Source: Clostridiales bacterium (GTDB lineage: Bacteria; Bacillota; Clostridia; Saccharofermentanales; Saccharofermentanaceae). From it: DNA of 37,994 bases. A program made the translations under genes and the position numbers. Location: the NCBI GenBank assembly GCA_017551625.1, contig JAFZLF010000004.1, positions 1 through 37,994 on the forward strand. Direction: 5' to 3'. The stretch's first letter is position 1. Each line of letters begins with the position of its first letter. The notes beneath the pieces were generated by a model. That model was not told the origin of the DNA, did no database searches, and was given only the letters and a program-made list of their open reading frames with translations. Shown in pieces: positions 24,470-32,124 of this stretch.

Positions 24470-25134
24470 ATAAAGACTGGTCAGAAAAGAACAAGAAAAT
24501 GCAGACCCTGATCGGGAAAGAAGCGACTTTTCCGGAAGGCATCGATGTGCTCATTGATCTTCGGAAAGACCTCTTCGAAAGAATCGCATCGATCGTGAAG
24601 GAGTATCCGGAAGAAGTGTTCTATCAGATGCCGTTTGCCGGGGCAGACGGATACCACAGTAAGACGCTCATCTACTCGATGTGGCATATCTTCCGGATCG
24701 AGGATATCGTGGCACATGAGCTGATTGCTAAAGACAAACAGGTGCTTTTCACGAAGAACTGGCTGAAGAAAACGAAGAGTCCGATCATCACGACGGGAAA
24801 TGAGCTTCACGATGAGGGGCTTGTAGAGTTTTCGAAGAAACTGGACGTGCAGGCGGTGTATGAATACTGCAAGGCAGTTATGGAATCGTCGAACGAGATC
24901 CTTCGCAATCTGACGTATAAGGATCTGAAGCGGAAGTTCACGGAGGACGATAAGAAAAGAATCCTCGATAGTGGTAGCGTGAGCACCGATGAGAGTGCGA
25001 TCTGGCTGATCGATTACTGGTGCGGAAAAGATCTCCGCGGGCTTCTGAAGATGCCGTTCAGCCGGCACTGGATCATGCATATCGAGGCGATGTGCCGCAT
25101 CACGAGCAAGCTTGATCAGAAAGGGAAAAAGTGA
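24466..25134 (+). CDS. DinB/DfsB-like metal-binding protein
   Basis: A 222-residue mainly helical protein. The three-His metal site typical of the DinB/YfiT four-helix fold can be placed at WHIFRIEDIVAHEL and at RHWIMHIEAMCRI. The middle has STDESAIWLIDYWCGKDLRGLL. DinB-like proteins often act as thiol-dependent transferases or are of unknown function. The overlap with the WYL regulator gene upstream and with the VOC gene downstream (GTGA) makes one transcript likely. The name is a fold-level call. Confidence 0.75.
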   Translation: MNKDWSEKNKKMQTLIGKEATFPEGIDVLIDLRKDLFERIASIVKEYPEEVFYQMPFAGADGYHSKTLIYSMWHIFRIEDIVAHELIAKDKQVLFTKNWLKKTKSPIITTGNELHDEGLVEFSKKLDVQAVYEYCKAVMESSNEILRNLTYKDLKRKFTEDDKKRILDSGSVSTDESAIWLIDYWCGKDLRGLLKMPFSRHWIMHIEAMCRITSKLDQKGKK

Positions 25135-25556
25135 AAATGAGATTAGATGGTTTTGGATTACTCGTTGAAGATATGGGAAAGATGGTACGTTTCTATAGAG
25201 ATGTACTGGGATTTGAGATCAAGGAAGCGGAGGATACGTCGAATGTGTATCTCGTGAAGGACGGGACGCTGTTCCTTCTGTATGGCAGAAATGATTTTGA
25301 GAAGATGACAAGCCGCAAGTATGAGTACGTCAAGGGCTTAAACGGACACTTCGAAATCGCACTTTATGTGGACACTTTTGACGAGGTGGATGCGGCATAT
25401 AAAAACGCGATAGGAAAAGGCGCGACACCGGTACTTGAACCGGAGCTCGAACCGTGGGGACAGAGAACATGCTATATCGCAGATCCGGAAGGCAACCTGA
25501 TTGAGATCGGTTCCTGGAATAAGCCATACGAAGAGAAGGATATGACAGAAGAGTAA
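25131..25556 (+). CDS. VOC family protein (glyoxalase/bleomycin resistance fold)
   Basis: A 141-residue single-gene VOC protein with two beta-alpha-beta-beta-beta units: LDGFGLLVEDMGKMVRFYRDVLGFEI first, and GHFEIALYVDTFDEVDAAYKNAIGKGATPV second. The end IADPEGNLIEIGSW carries the usual metal-ligand Glu. It may bind or modify a small electrophile or antibiotic. GTG at 25131 has AAGGG at a good distance; ATG at 25137 is an alternative. It shares the transcript with the WYL regulator and DinB-like genes. Confidence 0.88.
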   Translation: MKMRLDGFGLLVEDMGKMVRFYRDVLGFEIKEAEDTSNVYLVKDGTLFLLYGRNDFEKMTSRKYEYVKGLNGHFEIALYVDTFDEVDAAYKNAIGKGATPVLEPELEPWGQRTCYIADPEGNLIEIGSWNKPYEEKDMTEE

Positions 25557-25584
25557 TTTCGTATCAGAACAGTATGGAGATAGA

Positions 25585-25629
25585 TTTAGGGAACTTTTGC
25601 GGTCGAGAAGAGTAAAAAAGTTCCCTAAA
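25585..25629. repeat. Perfect 14-bp inverted repeat before the GNAT gene
   Basis: TTTAGGGAACTTTT and AAAAGTTCCCTAAA flank a 17-base loop. It ends 13 bases before the GNAT start, next to the ribosome site. There is no trailing T-run in the + direction, so it is not a classical terminator; it may be an operator, an RNA hairpin near the ribosome site, or the ends of a lost element. Confidence 0.8.
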
Positions 25630-25642
25630 ATGGAAGAGGCAG

Positions 25643-26104
25643 ATGGAAAAGATCGAGATTTTTAATGCTTCCCTGAAGGAGGCAGTATTTACGTTTACGG
25701 ACGCGTGTTTCCGAAGTGTCGGGAAAGAGTTCGAGCCTGACGGGAGACATGCGGACTATAACGATATAAAGAAGAATTTCGACCGTTTCTGGTGCCTGGT
25801 TTCTGAAGACAAGGTGTTGGGAACGGTGGCGGTCAAGCGCCTGGACGAGACGACTTCCGAGCTGAAAGCGCTGTATCTTTCGCCGGAGCTTAGAGGAAAA
25901 GGATACGGGTATAAGATGCTCGATCTGGCGGTGCTTTTCGCGAGGGAAAAGGGATACAGGAGGATCGTACTAGATTCCATGTCGAAGTATACTTCTGCGC
26001 TGAAACTCTATGAGAAGTATGGATTTACGCACATCGAGCGGTACAATGGAAATCAGAAAGCAGATGTGTTTATGGAGTACCGGTTCACAGGAAGAGAGGA
26101 CTGA
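25643..26104 (+). CDS. GNAT family N-acetyltransferase
   Basis: A 153-residue acetyltransferase. The core is FWCLVSEDKVLGTVAVKRL, ELKALYLSPELRGKGYGYKMLDLAVLF with loop RGKGYG, and KYTSALKLYEKYGFTH. The start is preceded by GGAAGAGGCAG. It lies behind a long inverted repeat (25585-25629) that may set its expression. A copy of GTGCTTTTCG lies at 25931. Confidence 0.9.
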   Translation: MEKIEIFNASLKEAVFTFTDACFRSVGKEFEPDGRHADYNDIKKNFDRFWCLVSEDKVLGTVAVKRLDETTSELKALYLSPELRGKGYGYKMLDLAVLFAREKGYRRIVLDSMSKYTSALKLYEKYGFTHIERYNGNQKADVFMEYRFTGRED

Positions 26105-26107
26105 AAA

Positions 26108-26428
26108 ATGGCATCGAGTAAAGAGTATCTGGATTTCGTTCTGGAGCAACTGTCCGGATTGGAGGACATCACATATAAGGCGATGATGGGTGAATTTATC
26201 CTCTACTACCAGGGGAAGATCATCGGCGGAATCTATGACGATCGGTTTTTGGTGAAGGATGTCCCTTCTGCAAGAAAGAAGATGCCGGACGCGGAGCGGG
26301 AACTTCCGTACGAGGGCGCAAAAGAGATGCTGCTGGTCGATAATGTCGAGAATAAGGAGTTTCTCGAGGAACTTCTGGAAGATATGTTTCCCGAGCTTCC
26401 GGCACCGAAGCCGAAGAAGAAAAAGTGA
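26108..26428 (+). CDS. TfoX N-terminal domain protein
   Basis: A 106-residue protein with only the TfoX/Sxy N-terminal domain: ITYKAMMGEFILYYQGKIIGGIYDDRFLVKDVPSARKKMP, ending in a Lys-rich tail. In gamma-proteobacteria TfoX promotes competence gene expression, but free-standing N-terminal domains are found broadly in Firmicutes with no known competence role. The gene is 3 bases after the GNAT and probably cotranscribed. The ribosome site is GAGAGGACTGAAAA. Confidence 0.85.
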   Translation: MASSKEYLDFVLEQLSGLEDITYKAMMGEFILYYQGKIIGGIYDDRFLVKDVPSARKKMPDAERELPYEGAKEMLLVDNVENKEFLEELLEDMFPELPAPKPKKKK

Positions 26429-26438
26429 GGATCCAGCC

Positions 26439-26897
26439 ATGAAGAAGATCTATGCATGGGAACCTTGGTTTTTCCTGTTTTTCGGGGTATTTCATATGCA
26501 CAGGATATGGGCGCTCGTCGCGCGTGAATCCTATGCTTCTTTCTGGATGGGGATAATGGAGGAAAAGGGTGCCTTCTATTTCATCCTTATGGGGATCCTG
26601 GCACTTCTTTGTGTCGTAGGAATCATTACCTTTGTCCGTGAAAGAAAGAACAATTACTGGTGGAGATGGATCTATCTCTGCGGCGGCGCATATGTCCTCT
26701 TCGATCTGTTTGCGATCGCGACCGGGATGGCTTTCTGGCAGGATATACTGAATAAGATGTTCGACACGAAGTCTTCTTACTGGAATCTGATATGGGGATT
26801 CTTTATCCTTCTGGGTACGGCTGTCTTTGCCCTGGGGATAAAACTTCTTCGCAAAAGCCATTCGGACAGATATCGGAAGACAGATCAGGATGGTTGA
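26439..26897 (+). CDS. Small integral membrane protein of unknown function
   Basis: A 152-residue protein with four hydrophobic segments (EPWFFLFFGVFHMHRIW, FYFILMGILALLCVVGII, YLCGGAYVLFDLFAIATGM, LIWGFFILLGTAVFALGI). The N-terminal charge and the basic tail suggest both ends face the cytoplasm. I do not recognise the family. The start is set at 26439, where AAAGTGAGG lies 8 bases upstream; the longer upstream frame overlaps the TfoX gene and is not credible. Confidence 0.7.
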   Translation: MKKIYAWEPWFFLFFGVFHMHRIWALVARESYASFWMGIMEEKGAFYFILMGILALLCVVGIITFVRERKNNYWWRWIYLCGGAYVLFDLFAIATGMAFWQDILNKMFDTKSSYWNLIWGFFILLGTAVFALGIKLLRKSHSDRYRKTDQDG

Positions 26898-26948
26898 AAA
26901 TGGTAAAATGTTCGTAAGTTCGAAGAAGTATAAAAGTGGAGGTGTAAC

Positions 26949-27497
26949 ATGAAAACGATCGTATTTTTGGCAGATGGTTTTGAAGAGTGCGAAGCACTGA
27001 TCGTGGTCGATATTCTGCGTCGTGCGAAGATCGAGGTCGACATGGCTTCCATCATGGGACGTCTCGAAGTATGGTCTTCAAGAAAGATCAAGGTGATGGC
27101 GGATGTGCTTGCGGAAGATGTGGACTTCTCGGATGTGGATATGATCATTCTTCCCGGTGGACGTGTCGGAAGAGACAATCTGGCGGGAAGCGCCATCGTT
27201 CGCGAAATGTGTCTGAAATTCTCTAAGAAGAAATACATCGCAGCGATATGCGCTGCGCCGAGTATCTTCTCCGAACTGGGACTTCTCGACGGGATGGAAG
27301 CGACCTGCCATCCTGATTTCGCAAGTACACTTCCGGAAGGCACCTATACAGGCAAACCGGTCACGGTTTCGGGAAACATTATCACCGGACAGGCACTGGG
27401 CGCGACTTTCGAATTCGCTTTTGAGATCGTGAGAACGCTGGTCGGAGAAGAGCCCATCCGCAAGATCAAGAAAGCGATCTGCTATCAGAGTGAGTAA
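26949..27497 (+). CDS. DJ-1/PfpI family protein
   Basis: A 182-residue protein of the DJ-1/PfpI fold. The conserved Glu is in FEECEAL near the start, and the reactive Cys is in AAICAAPSIF; the GGRVGRDNL and ITGQALGATFEFAFEIV segments are typical of DJ-1 members. Family members act as glyoxalase III/deglycase-like or redox-sensing proteins; the exact activity is debated. The ribosome site is GTGGAGGTGTAAC. The gene stands alone ahead of the SdpR-SdpI operon. Confidence 0.9.
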   Translation: MKTIVFLADGFEECEALIVVDILRRAKIEVDMASIMGRLEVWSSRKIKVMADVLAEDVDFSDVDMIILPGGRVGRDNLAGSAIVREMCLKFSKKKYIAAICAAPSIFSELGLLDGMEATCHPDFASTLPEGTYTGKPVTVSGNIITGQALGATFEFAFEIVRTLVGEEPIRKIKKAICYQSE

Positions 27498-27517
27498 AAA
27501 GCTGAATCACAGATATG

Positions 27518-27561
27518 TTGACGGGGAGATCTTTTCGCAATACAATTAACCAAAAGGTTAA
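27518..27561 (+). promoter_or_regulatory. Promoter and operator of the SdpR-SdpI operon
   Basis: TTGACG (27518-27523) and TACAAT (27541-27546) are separated by 17 bases, a near-consensus promoter. The palindrome TTAACC-AAAA-GGTTAA (27546-27561) starts on the last base of the -10, a perfect place for repression by the ArsR/SdpR-type protein encoded just after. Confidence 0.78.
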
Positions 27562-27580
27562 ATGATAAGGGGGTGATACT

Positions 27581-27844
27581 GTGGGCATTCAGAATACGAT
27601 GAAGGCGCTGGCTGACCCTTCCCGCAGAACCATCCTGAACCTTCTGAAGAAGAGCCGCCTCTCCGCGGGCGAGATCGCAGAACACTTCAATATGAGCCTG
27701 CCGGCTGTCTCGAAGCATCTGGCGGTGCTGAAGGAAGCGGACCTGATCCGGGACCAGCGGGAAGGTAAGTACATCTTCTACGAACTGAATGCATCCGTTC
27801 TGGATGAGGCTTTGCTGTGGCTGAAAGACCTTCGAGGTGAGTGA
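27581..27844 (+). CDS. sdpR: ArsR-type autorepressor, SdpR-like
   Basis: An 87-residue winged-helix repressor: MKALADPSRRTILNLLKKSRLSAGEIAEHF, recognition helix SLPAVSKHLAVLKEADLI, wing REGKYIFYEL. It lacks the Cys metal motif of arsenic/zinc ArsR proteins, as SdpR does. In Bacillus subtilis SdpR represses sdpRI until SdpI at the membrane sequesters it. The start is GTG with AAGGGGGTGAT upstream. The palindrome at 27546-27561 is its likely operator. The symbol rests on the pairing with SdpI. Confidence 0.85.
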   Translation: MGIQNTMKALADPSRRTILNLLKKSRLSAGEIAEHFNMSLPAVSKHLAVLKEADLIRDQREGKYIFYELNASVLDEALLWLKDLRGE

Positions 27845-27846
27845 CT

Positions 27847-28515
27847 ATGAGAAAGCTTTATACGATCATGTTTTTTACGATTCTGATCCTTCTTACCGGC
27901 ACGGTGATCTTTCTGATCCTTTCACCGGATCAGATCCCGGTACATATGAACTTCTCGGGAGAGGTGGACCGTATCGGAAGTAAGTACGAATATCTGGTGT
28001 TCCCGGCGATCGGAGCAGGTCTTGGTCTGTTCTTCTTTATCATGGGTAAGCTTGAGCAAAAGAAGGCGGAAAAGTCGAATGAGAAGATCCTCCTTTACTG
28101 CGCGATTGGGACGATCCTGCTTCTTACGGTCCTCGGATTCTACTTCATGCTCCAGGCAAGCCGGTATGACGGAGGCGATTCGTCGAAGGATTCTTTCGGC
28201 GACGTGAATAAACTCATGAATGTCGGGATCGGCGTTCTTCTGGTCGTGCTCGGGAACATCATGCCGAAGGCGAGAATGAATTCCATGTTCGGCATCCGTA
28301 CCTCGTGGAGCATGGCCAACGACTCGGTCTGGCAGAAGACCCAGCGCTTCGGCGGGATCACATGCGTGATCTGCGGACTGCTGATGATCCTTCTTTCTCT
28401 CTTCATTCCGGGAGAGTGGAATATATTCGTGATGCTCGGGATCATCACGGTCATGGCGGTCGTCTGCTCAGTGGCATCGTACAGATACTACATGGCCGAT
28501 AAGCAGAAAGGATGA
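27847..28515 (+). CDS. sdpI: SdpI family membrane immunity/signalling protein
   Basis: A 222-residue membrane protein with about six hydrophobic segments. The N-terminal half is the DUF1648 part, with PDQIPVHMNFSGEVDRIGSKYEY, and the C-terminal half is the SdpI/YhfL part, with GNIMPKARMNSMFGIRTSWSMANDSVWQKTQRFGG. In B. subtilis SdpI protects against the SDP toxin and sequesters SdpR. No sdpABC toxin genes lie in the window, so this may be an orphan immunity pair. ATG at 27847 has GAGGTGAG upstream; GTG at 27841 overlaps the sdpR stop. Confidence 0.88.
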   Translation: MRKLYTIMFFTILILLTGTVIFLILSPDQIPVHMNFSGEVDRIGSKYEYLVFPAIGAGLGLFFFIMGKLEQKKAEKSNEKILLYCAIGTILLLTVLGFYFMLQASRYDGGDSSKDSFGDVNKLMNVGIGVLLVVLGNIMPKARMNSMFGIRTSWSMANDSVWQKTQRFGGITCVICGLLMILLSLFIPGEWNIFVMLGIITVMAVVCSVASYRYYMADKQKG

Positions 28516-28520
28516 CCTTT

Positions 28521-29423
28521 ATGACAGGAAACAAGGCGTACTATCATCTGCCCGGGCTTTTCGAGTTCTACGAGCTCTATAAGAGATTTCTGACTCTTTT
28601 CCGTGAGCACAGAGAATACTTCTACGACTGGTGCGAGATCGGCTCGATCTATGGCGCGCCGGGTGACTGTATCTGGGGTGGCGGCCGCGTAGGTTTCGGC
28701 GATGCGGACCCTGAAGCCGTGGCCTCTCTTATGAAAGAATACGGCATCTCTTCACGCCTGACGTTCAGTAATTCTCTTCTGACGGAAGAGCATCTTTCCG
28801 ATAAGAAGTGTAATGATCTCTGTGCTCTTTTCGAGAAGAATGGTTCGGCGGAAAACGGCATCATCGTTCACTCGGATCTGCTTCTTTCTTACATCAGATC
28901 GAAGTATCCCGGATTCTATTTCGTTTCTTCCACGACGAAAGTCATCCCGGATTTCGACAGGTTTGTGGATGAACTCGATCGGGAAGATTTCCGTTTCGTT
29001 GTGCCGGATTTCCGGTTGAATAAAGATATTTCCAAGCGAAAAACACTGGAGCCGGAGCAGAAGCAGAAGGTGGAATTCCTCTGTAACGAGTGCTGCTGGC
29101 CCGATTGCTTCGACAGGAAGAACTGCTACGAAAATGTGAGCCGCAAGAGTCTCGGAGAAAACTGCCCGGATCACGTATGCGTTTCGCCGGATGCAGAACG
29201 AGGGTACCGCTTCTCCGACGCCATGAAGAATCCCGCATTCATCGGAATCGGGGATATCCGGGATACATATCTTCCTCTAGGCTTTTCCCACTTCAAGATC
29301 GAGGGAAGAAGTCTGGGAAGCGCAGTCGTTCTCGAGTTTCTTCTTTACTACATGACAAAACCGGAGTACCAGCTTAAGGTCCGGGAGGAGATCTATCTGG
29401 ACAGCATGCTGGATCTGTTCTAG
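28521..29423 (+). CDS. Cys-rich U32-like TIM-barrel protein
   Basis: A 300-residue protein. The C-terminal FKIEGRSLGS matches the FKIEGR signature of U32 peptidase-like enzymes, and the order FVVPDFRLNKDI...CNECCWPDC...NCYEN...CPDHVC gives a set of Cys that could hold an Fe-S cluster, as known for U32-type tRNA and ubiquinone hydroxylases UbiU/V and TrhP. Its start lacks the usual U32 N-terminal sequence, so the relation is distant. ATG at 28521 has AAAGGA 8 bases upstream; ATG at 28512 overlaps the sdpI stop. It is likely cotranscribed with sdpRI. Its stop overlaps the stop of the opposing HAD gene. Confidence 0.65.
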   Translation: MTGNKAYYHLPGLFEFYELYKRFLTLFREHREYFYDWCEIGSIYGAPGDCIWGGGRVGFGDADPEAVASLMKEYGISSRLTFSNSLLTEEHLSDKKCNDLCALFEKNGSAENGIIVHSDLLLSYIRSKYPGFYFVSSTTKVIPDFDRFVDELDREDFRFVVPDFRLNKDISKRKTLEPEQKQKVEFLCNECCWPDCFDRKNCYENVSRKSLGENCPDHVCVSPDAERGYRFSDAMKNPAFIGIGDIRDTYLPLGFSHFKIEGRSLGSAVVLEFLLYYMTKPEYQLKVREEIYLDSMLDLF

Positions 29424-30016
29424 TTTTCGGTGATCCGCTTTATGACGTCCTCGTAGTTTCCTTCGAACCGGAAGGTATTCATGCCGGCTTTCCTCGCGCC
29501 TTCGGTGTTATCCTCTCTGTCATCCACGAACAGGCATTCCTCGGCTTTCAGACCGTATTTTTCTAGGAAAGTCTCGTAGATCTTTACGTCCGGTTTCAGC
29601 ATGAGGTAGTCCGAAGAGACGAATACGCCGTTAAAGAAGTCGAGCGGCAGGAAGCGGGGGAAGTACGTATAGAAGAGGTCGCTGGCGTTCGACAGGACAT
29701 AGATTCCGTACCCGTGGGACTTCACATACTCGCAGAATTCCCGTGCTCCCGTAAGCGGCTCCATGCAGATGTCCCAGCGGTCGGCGCAGTTTCTTAAAGC
29801 CTCATGGTACTTCTCGGGGACACGGTCTTTCACCAGATCGAAGCGGTCCTTATCCTTAATGTCGCCGCGGTCGCCCAGTGCCCACTCCGGCCCTTCGAAG
29901 AGCTCTTTCCGGATCACGTCTTTTTCTTCGTCAAAAGAGCAGAAAGCATCTAAAACAAACTCCGGATTAAAATCCAGGAGTACATTTCCCATGTCGAGCA
30001 CTATATTTCTAATCAT
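29420..30016 (-). CDS. HAD family hydrolase, YihX-like
   Basis: A 198-residue HAD enzyme on the reverse strand. Motif I is VLDMGNVLLDF, the DxGNV variant shared by YihX-type sugar-phosphate phosphatases; motif II is YVLSNAS, motif III has LKPDVKIYE, motif IV is CLFVDDREDNTEGA. The start at 30016 is chosen with a GAAGG about 10 bases upstream; an in-frame upstream start extends beyond the family N-terminus. A TATAAT on the minus strand (30065-30070) lies upstream. The substrate is unknown. Confidence 0.88.
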   Translation of the reverse strand: MIRNIVLDMGNVLLDFNPEFVLDAFCSFDEEKDVIRKELFEGPEWALGDRGDIKDKDRFDLVKDRVPEKYHEALRNCADRWDICMEPLTGAREFCEYVKSHGYGIYVLSNASDLFYTYFPRFLPLDFFNGVFVSSDYLMLKPDVKIYETFLEKYGLKAEECLFVDDREDNTEGARKAGMNTFRFEGNYEDVIKRITEN

Positions 30017-30215
30017 CAGATCTACCTTCACTTTATCAGAATCACCATATCGGCTAGATACTCTATTATACACTTTTTCCAGAAGGCGCCGCGTCGTATA
30101 AAAGGGCTTCTTTCTGCTCCGAAAGATGGGTTATGTTAGAATATTCGTAGTGCCGAATAAATTCAGATCGAAGATATCGCAGCACATACACTCCAGCTTT
30201 CATTGAGGAGATGCC

Positions 30216-31307
30216 ATGAATATAGAAAGACCGAAGCCGACGGGAAGATATATAGTCGGGACCAGACTCTTTACAGTGAATACAGGGGTAAAAGAGATCC
30301 TCCCCGGTCATACGGATGAGATCCGGAGACTCTCGTGCCGGATCTGGTATCCTGCGGATCCGGAGGATGTCAAGGGCAGGAAGAAAGCCGAGTATATGAA
30401 CCGGCATCTGGCAGAAGCCGTGAAGGCGGACTATGACAAGAGTACGGCATCTGGTGAAAACAGTATGGAGTGCTATGCCGACGCAGAATATGAGGGCGGT
30501 AAATATCCGCTTCTCATCTATAACCACGGCTACACTTCCTATAAGGAGACGAATTCTTTTCTCTGTATCGATCTGGCTTCGCACGGCTATGTTGTAGTGG
30601 CTCCCGAGCATCCTTATGAAAGCCAGGCTACGGTCTACGATGATGGGACGGTGATCCGGAAGGATACGTCAATCACGAAACGATGCTATGAGCCGATGAT
30701 TCCGGCGCTTATTAGCGGTATGAAACTTCTTCGGAAAAAGGGAACTGACGAGGAGGTCTGCCGTGCTTTTGACGATTATCAGCACAAATACAGCCGCTTC
30801 ATGATCGGGCGTCTGGATGCGTGGTGCGAAGATACGGAATTCGTCCGGGAATATGTGCTCCGCGAGTATGGGGATATCATCGACATGGAGAAGGGGATCG
30901 GACTTACGGGGCTTTCCTTCGGGGGAGCGGTCAGCTACTCGCTTCTTCGGAAGACGGAGCACTATACGTGCGGGATCAATATCGACGGCGGTCTCTTCGG
31001 AGAGTATGAGGACACGACGCTCTCATCTCCGTTTATGAATATCACGAGTGAGGAACACAGAAATCTGGTCACGGGTGCATATATCGATGCGAAGACGGAC
31101 GTGTACGCGGCTACTTTTCAGGAGATGAAGCACCTGGGCTTTGCGGATCTGAAGTTCTTCATCCCAAAGCACGTCGGGAAACTTCCTCCCATGGTCCTTC
31201 ACGAGAATCTGTGCAGGTGCCATCTTATGTTCTTCGACAAGTATCTCAAGGGCGAAGACGTCCATATGAGGATCTCGGAGGAGAAGGTATCTCTGGTCAG
31301 GCGTTAA
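30216..31307 (+). CDS. Alpha/beta hydrolase, PAF-acetylhydrolase-like
   Basis: A 363-residue cytoplasmic hydrolase. The nucleophile motif is GLSFGG (Ser in IGLTGLSFGGAVSYSL), the strand before it is YPLLIYNHGYTSYKETNSFLCIDLASHGYVVVAPEHP, and a late His (ENLCRCHLMFFDKYLKG) could complete the triad. This arrangement fits platelet-activating-factor acetylhydrolase-type lipases. The start is preceded by TTGAGGAGATGCC. The 142-base gap before it is shared with the divergent HAD gene. The gene overlaps the end of the opposing AAC(3) gene by 11 bases. Confidence 0.82.
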   Translation: MNIERPKPTGRYIVGTRLFTVNTGVKEILPGHTDEIRRLSCRIWYPADPEDVKGRKKAEYMNRHLAEAVKADYDKSTASGENSMECYADAEYEGGKYPLLIYNHGYTSYKETNSFLCIDLASHGYVVVAPEHPYESQATVYDDGTVIRKDTSITKRCYEPMIPALISGMKLLRKKGTDEEVCRAFDDYQHKYSRFMIGRLDAWCEDTEFVREYVLREYGDIIDMEKGIGLTGLSFGGAVSYSLLRKTEHYTCGINIDGGLFGEYEDTTLSSPFMNITSEEHRNLVTGAYIDAKTDVYAATFQEMKHLGFADLKFFIPKHVGKLPPMVLHENLCRCHLMFFDKYLKGEDVHMRISEEKVSLVRR

Positions 31308-32124
31308 TGTCTTTGTAGTAAGATTCCGGTATCGTCTCTTTTCGGATGCACAGATCGTGATCAGTTCTTTTCCAGAGTTCTCTGACGGTATCCGTCATGG
31401 ATCTGGCATCACAGACGTAAACGAGCGCATCGCCGAGCCTGCCGTACTTGACCGCGCCCGTGTACTCGAAGGCTTCCTTATAGTTCGGATAATATTCGGA
31501 GACGCACCGGTCGGACATGGCGCAATAATGCGTACGGAAGGGCGGTGACTGCAGAAGGTTTCCGTCATAGTCCCGGATGGTGATCACAAAGGGATCCGGG
31601 TTCAGGCGGTCCGGTATCCCGAGCCTCTCATCTACGGCATGAAGATATGTGTTCCGTTCGTGCCCTACGCCGATGAGAAGCACTTTGCCGTGTTCTTCAT
31701 AGAGCCGGCTCAGACAGGAGTTTGCCGGTGCGGGAGATGCGCAGAGTTCTTCGCCCCTGACGAATTCTTCTGCACCCTGCCCGAATACGGTGACCGAATG
31801 TGTGGGGTGCAGGGAACGGACTCCGTCCTTACGGAATGCGGCTACCTTCGCGAGTGTTCCGATACAGGGTACCGAAGTTTTCACATCGTAATATGGGGTG
31901 GCCCGGACGACTTCGTCCCAGGTATGTGTCGGGATAATCAGGAGCCCCTGATTGAGATAGGCGCACATCGCATCGATCAGGCCGTCTGCCCCGCCCTCGA
32001 TCGGTCCGACTGCACGAAGGGAAGCGTGTACAGTCACTTTATCGTCATGGCGTATCCCGTTATTCTTCAGAAATGAACAGATATCTTCTTTGGTCAGGAT
32101 ATGTTCTTGCTCGTGTATATTCAT
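31297..32124 (-). CDS. AAC(3)-type aminoglycoside N-acetyltransferase-like protein
   Basis: A 275-residue acetyltransferase of the Antibiotic_NAT family, not the GNAT fold. Family marks are VTVHASLRAVGPIEGGADGLIDA, LLIIPTHTWDEV, the LHPTHSVTVFG strand, and LLIGVGHERNTYLHAVDE, which carries the conserved His/Glu/Asn set. Known members acetylate the 3-amino group of aminoglycosides, and many relatives have other roles, so resistance is not proven. Its ATG overlaps the stop of the upstream GGDEF gene (ATGA at 32121-32124), so it is translationally coupled to it. Confidence 0.88.
   Translation of the reverse strand: MNIHEQEHILTKEDICSFLKNNGIRHDDKVTVHASLRAVGPIEGGADGLIDAMCAYLNQGLLIIPTHTWDEVVRATPYYDVKTSVPCIGTLAKVAAFRKDGVRSLHPTHSVTVFGQGAEEFVRGEELCASPAPANSCLSRLYEEHGKVLLIGVGHERNTYLHAVDERLGIPDRLNPDPFVITIRDYDGNLLQSPPFRTHYCAMSDRCVSEYYPNYKEAFEYTGAVKYGRLGDALVYVCDARSMTDTVRELWKRTDHDLCIRKETIPESYYKDINA

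Noticed and set aside
26108..26428. Evidence of natural competence from the TfoX domain
   Set aside because: Only the N-terminal domain is present, and such lone domains are common in Firmicutes without a known competence role.
26259..26438. Upstream extension of the small membrane protein
   Set aside because: It overlaps the TfoX gene in another frame and is Arg-rich as expected for a non-coding frame.
388..30000. Integron-type cassette array
   Set aside because: Gene layout recalls cassettes, but I see no attC-like core sites between genes and no integrase in the window.
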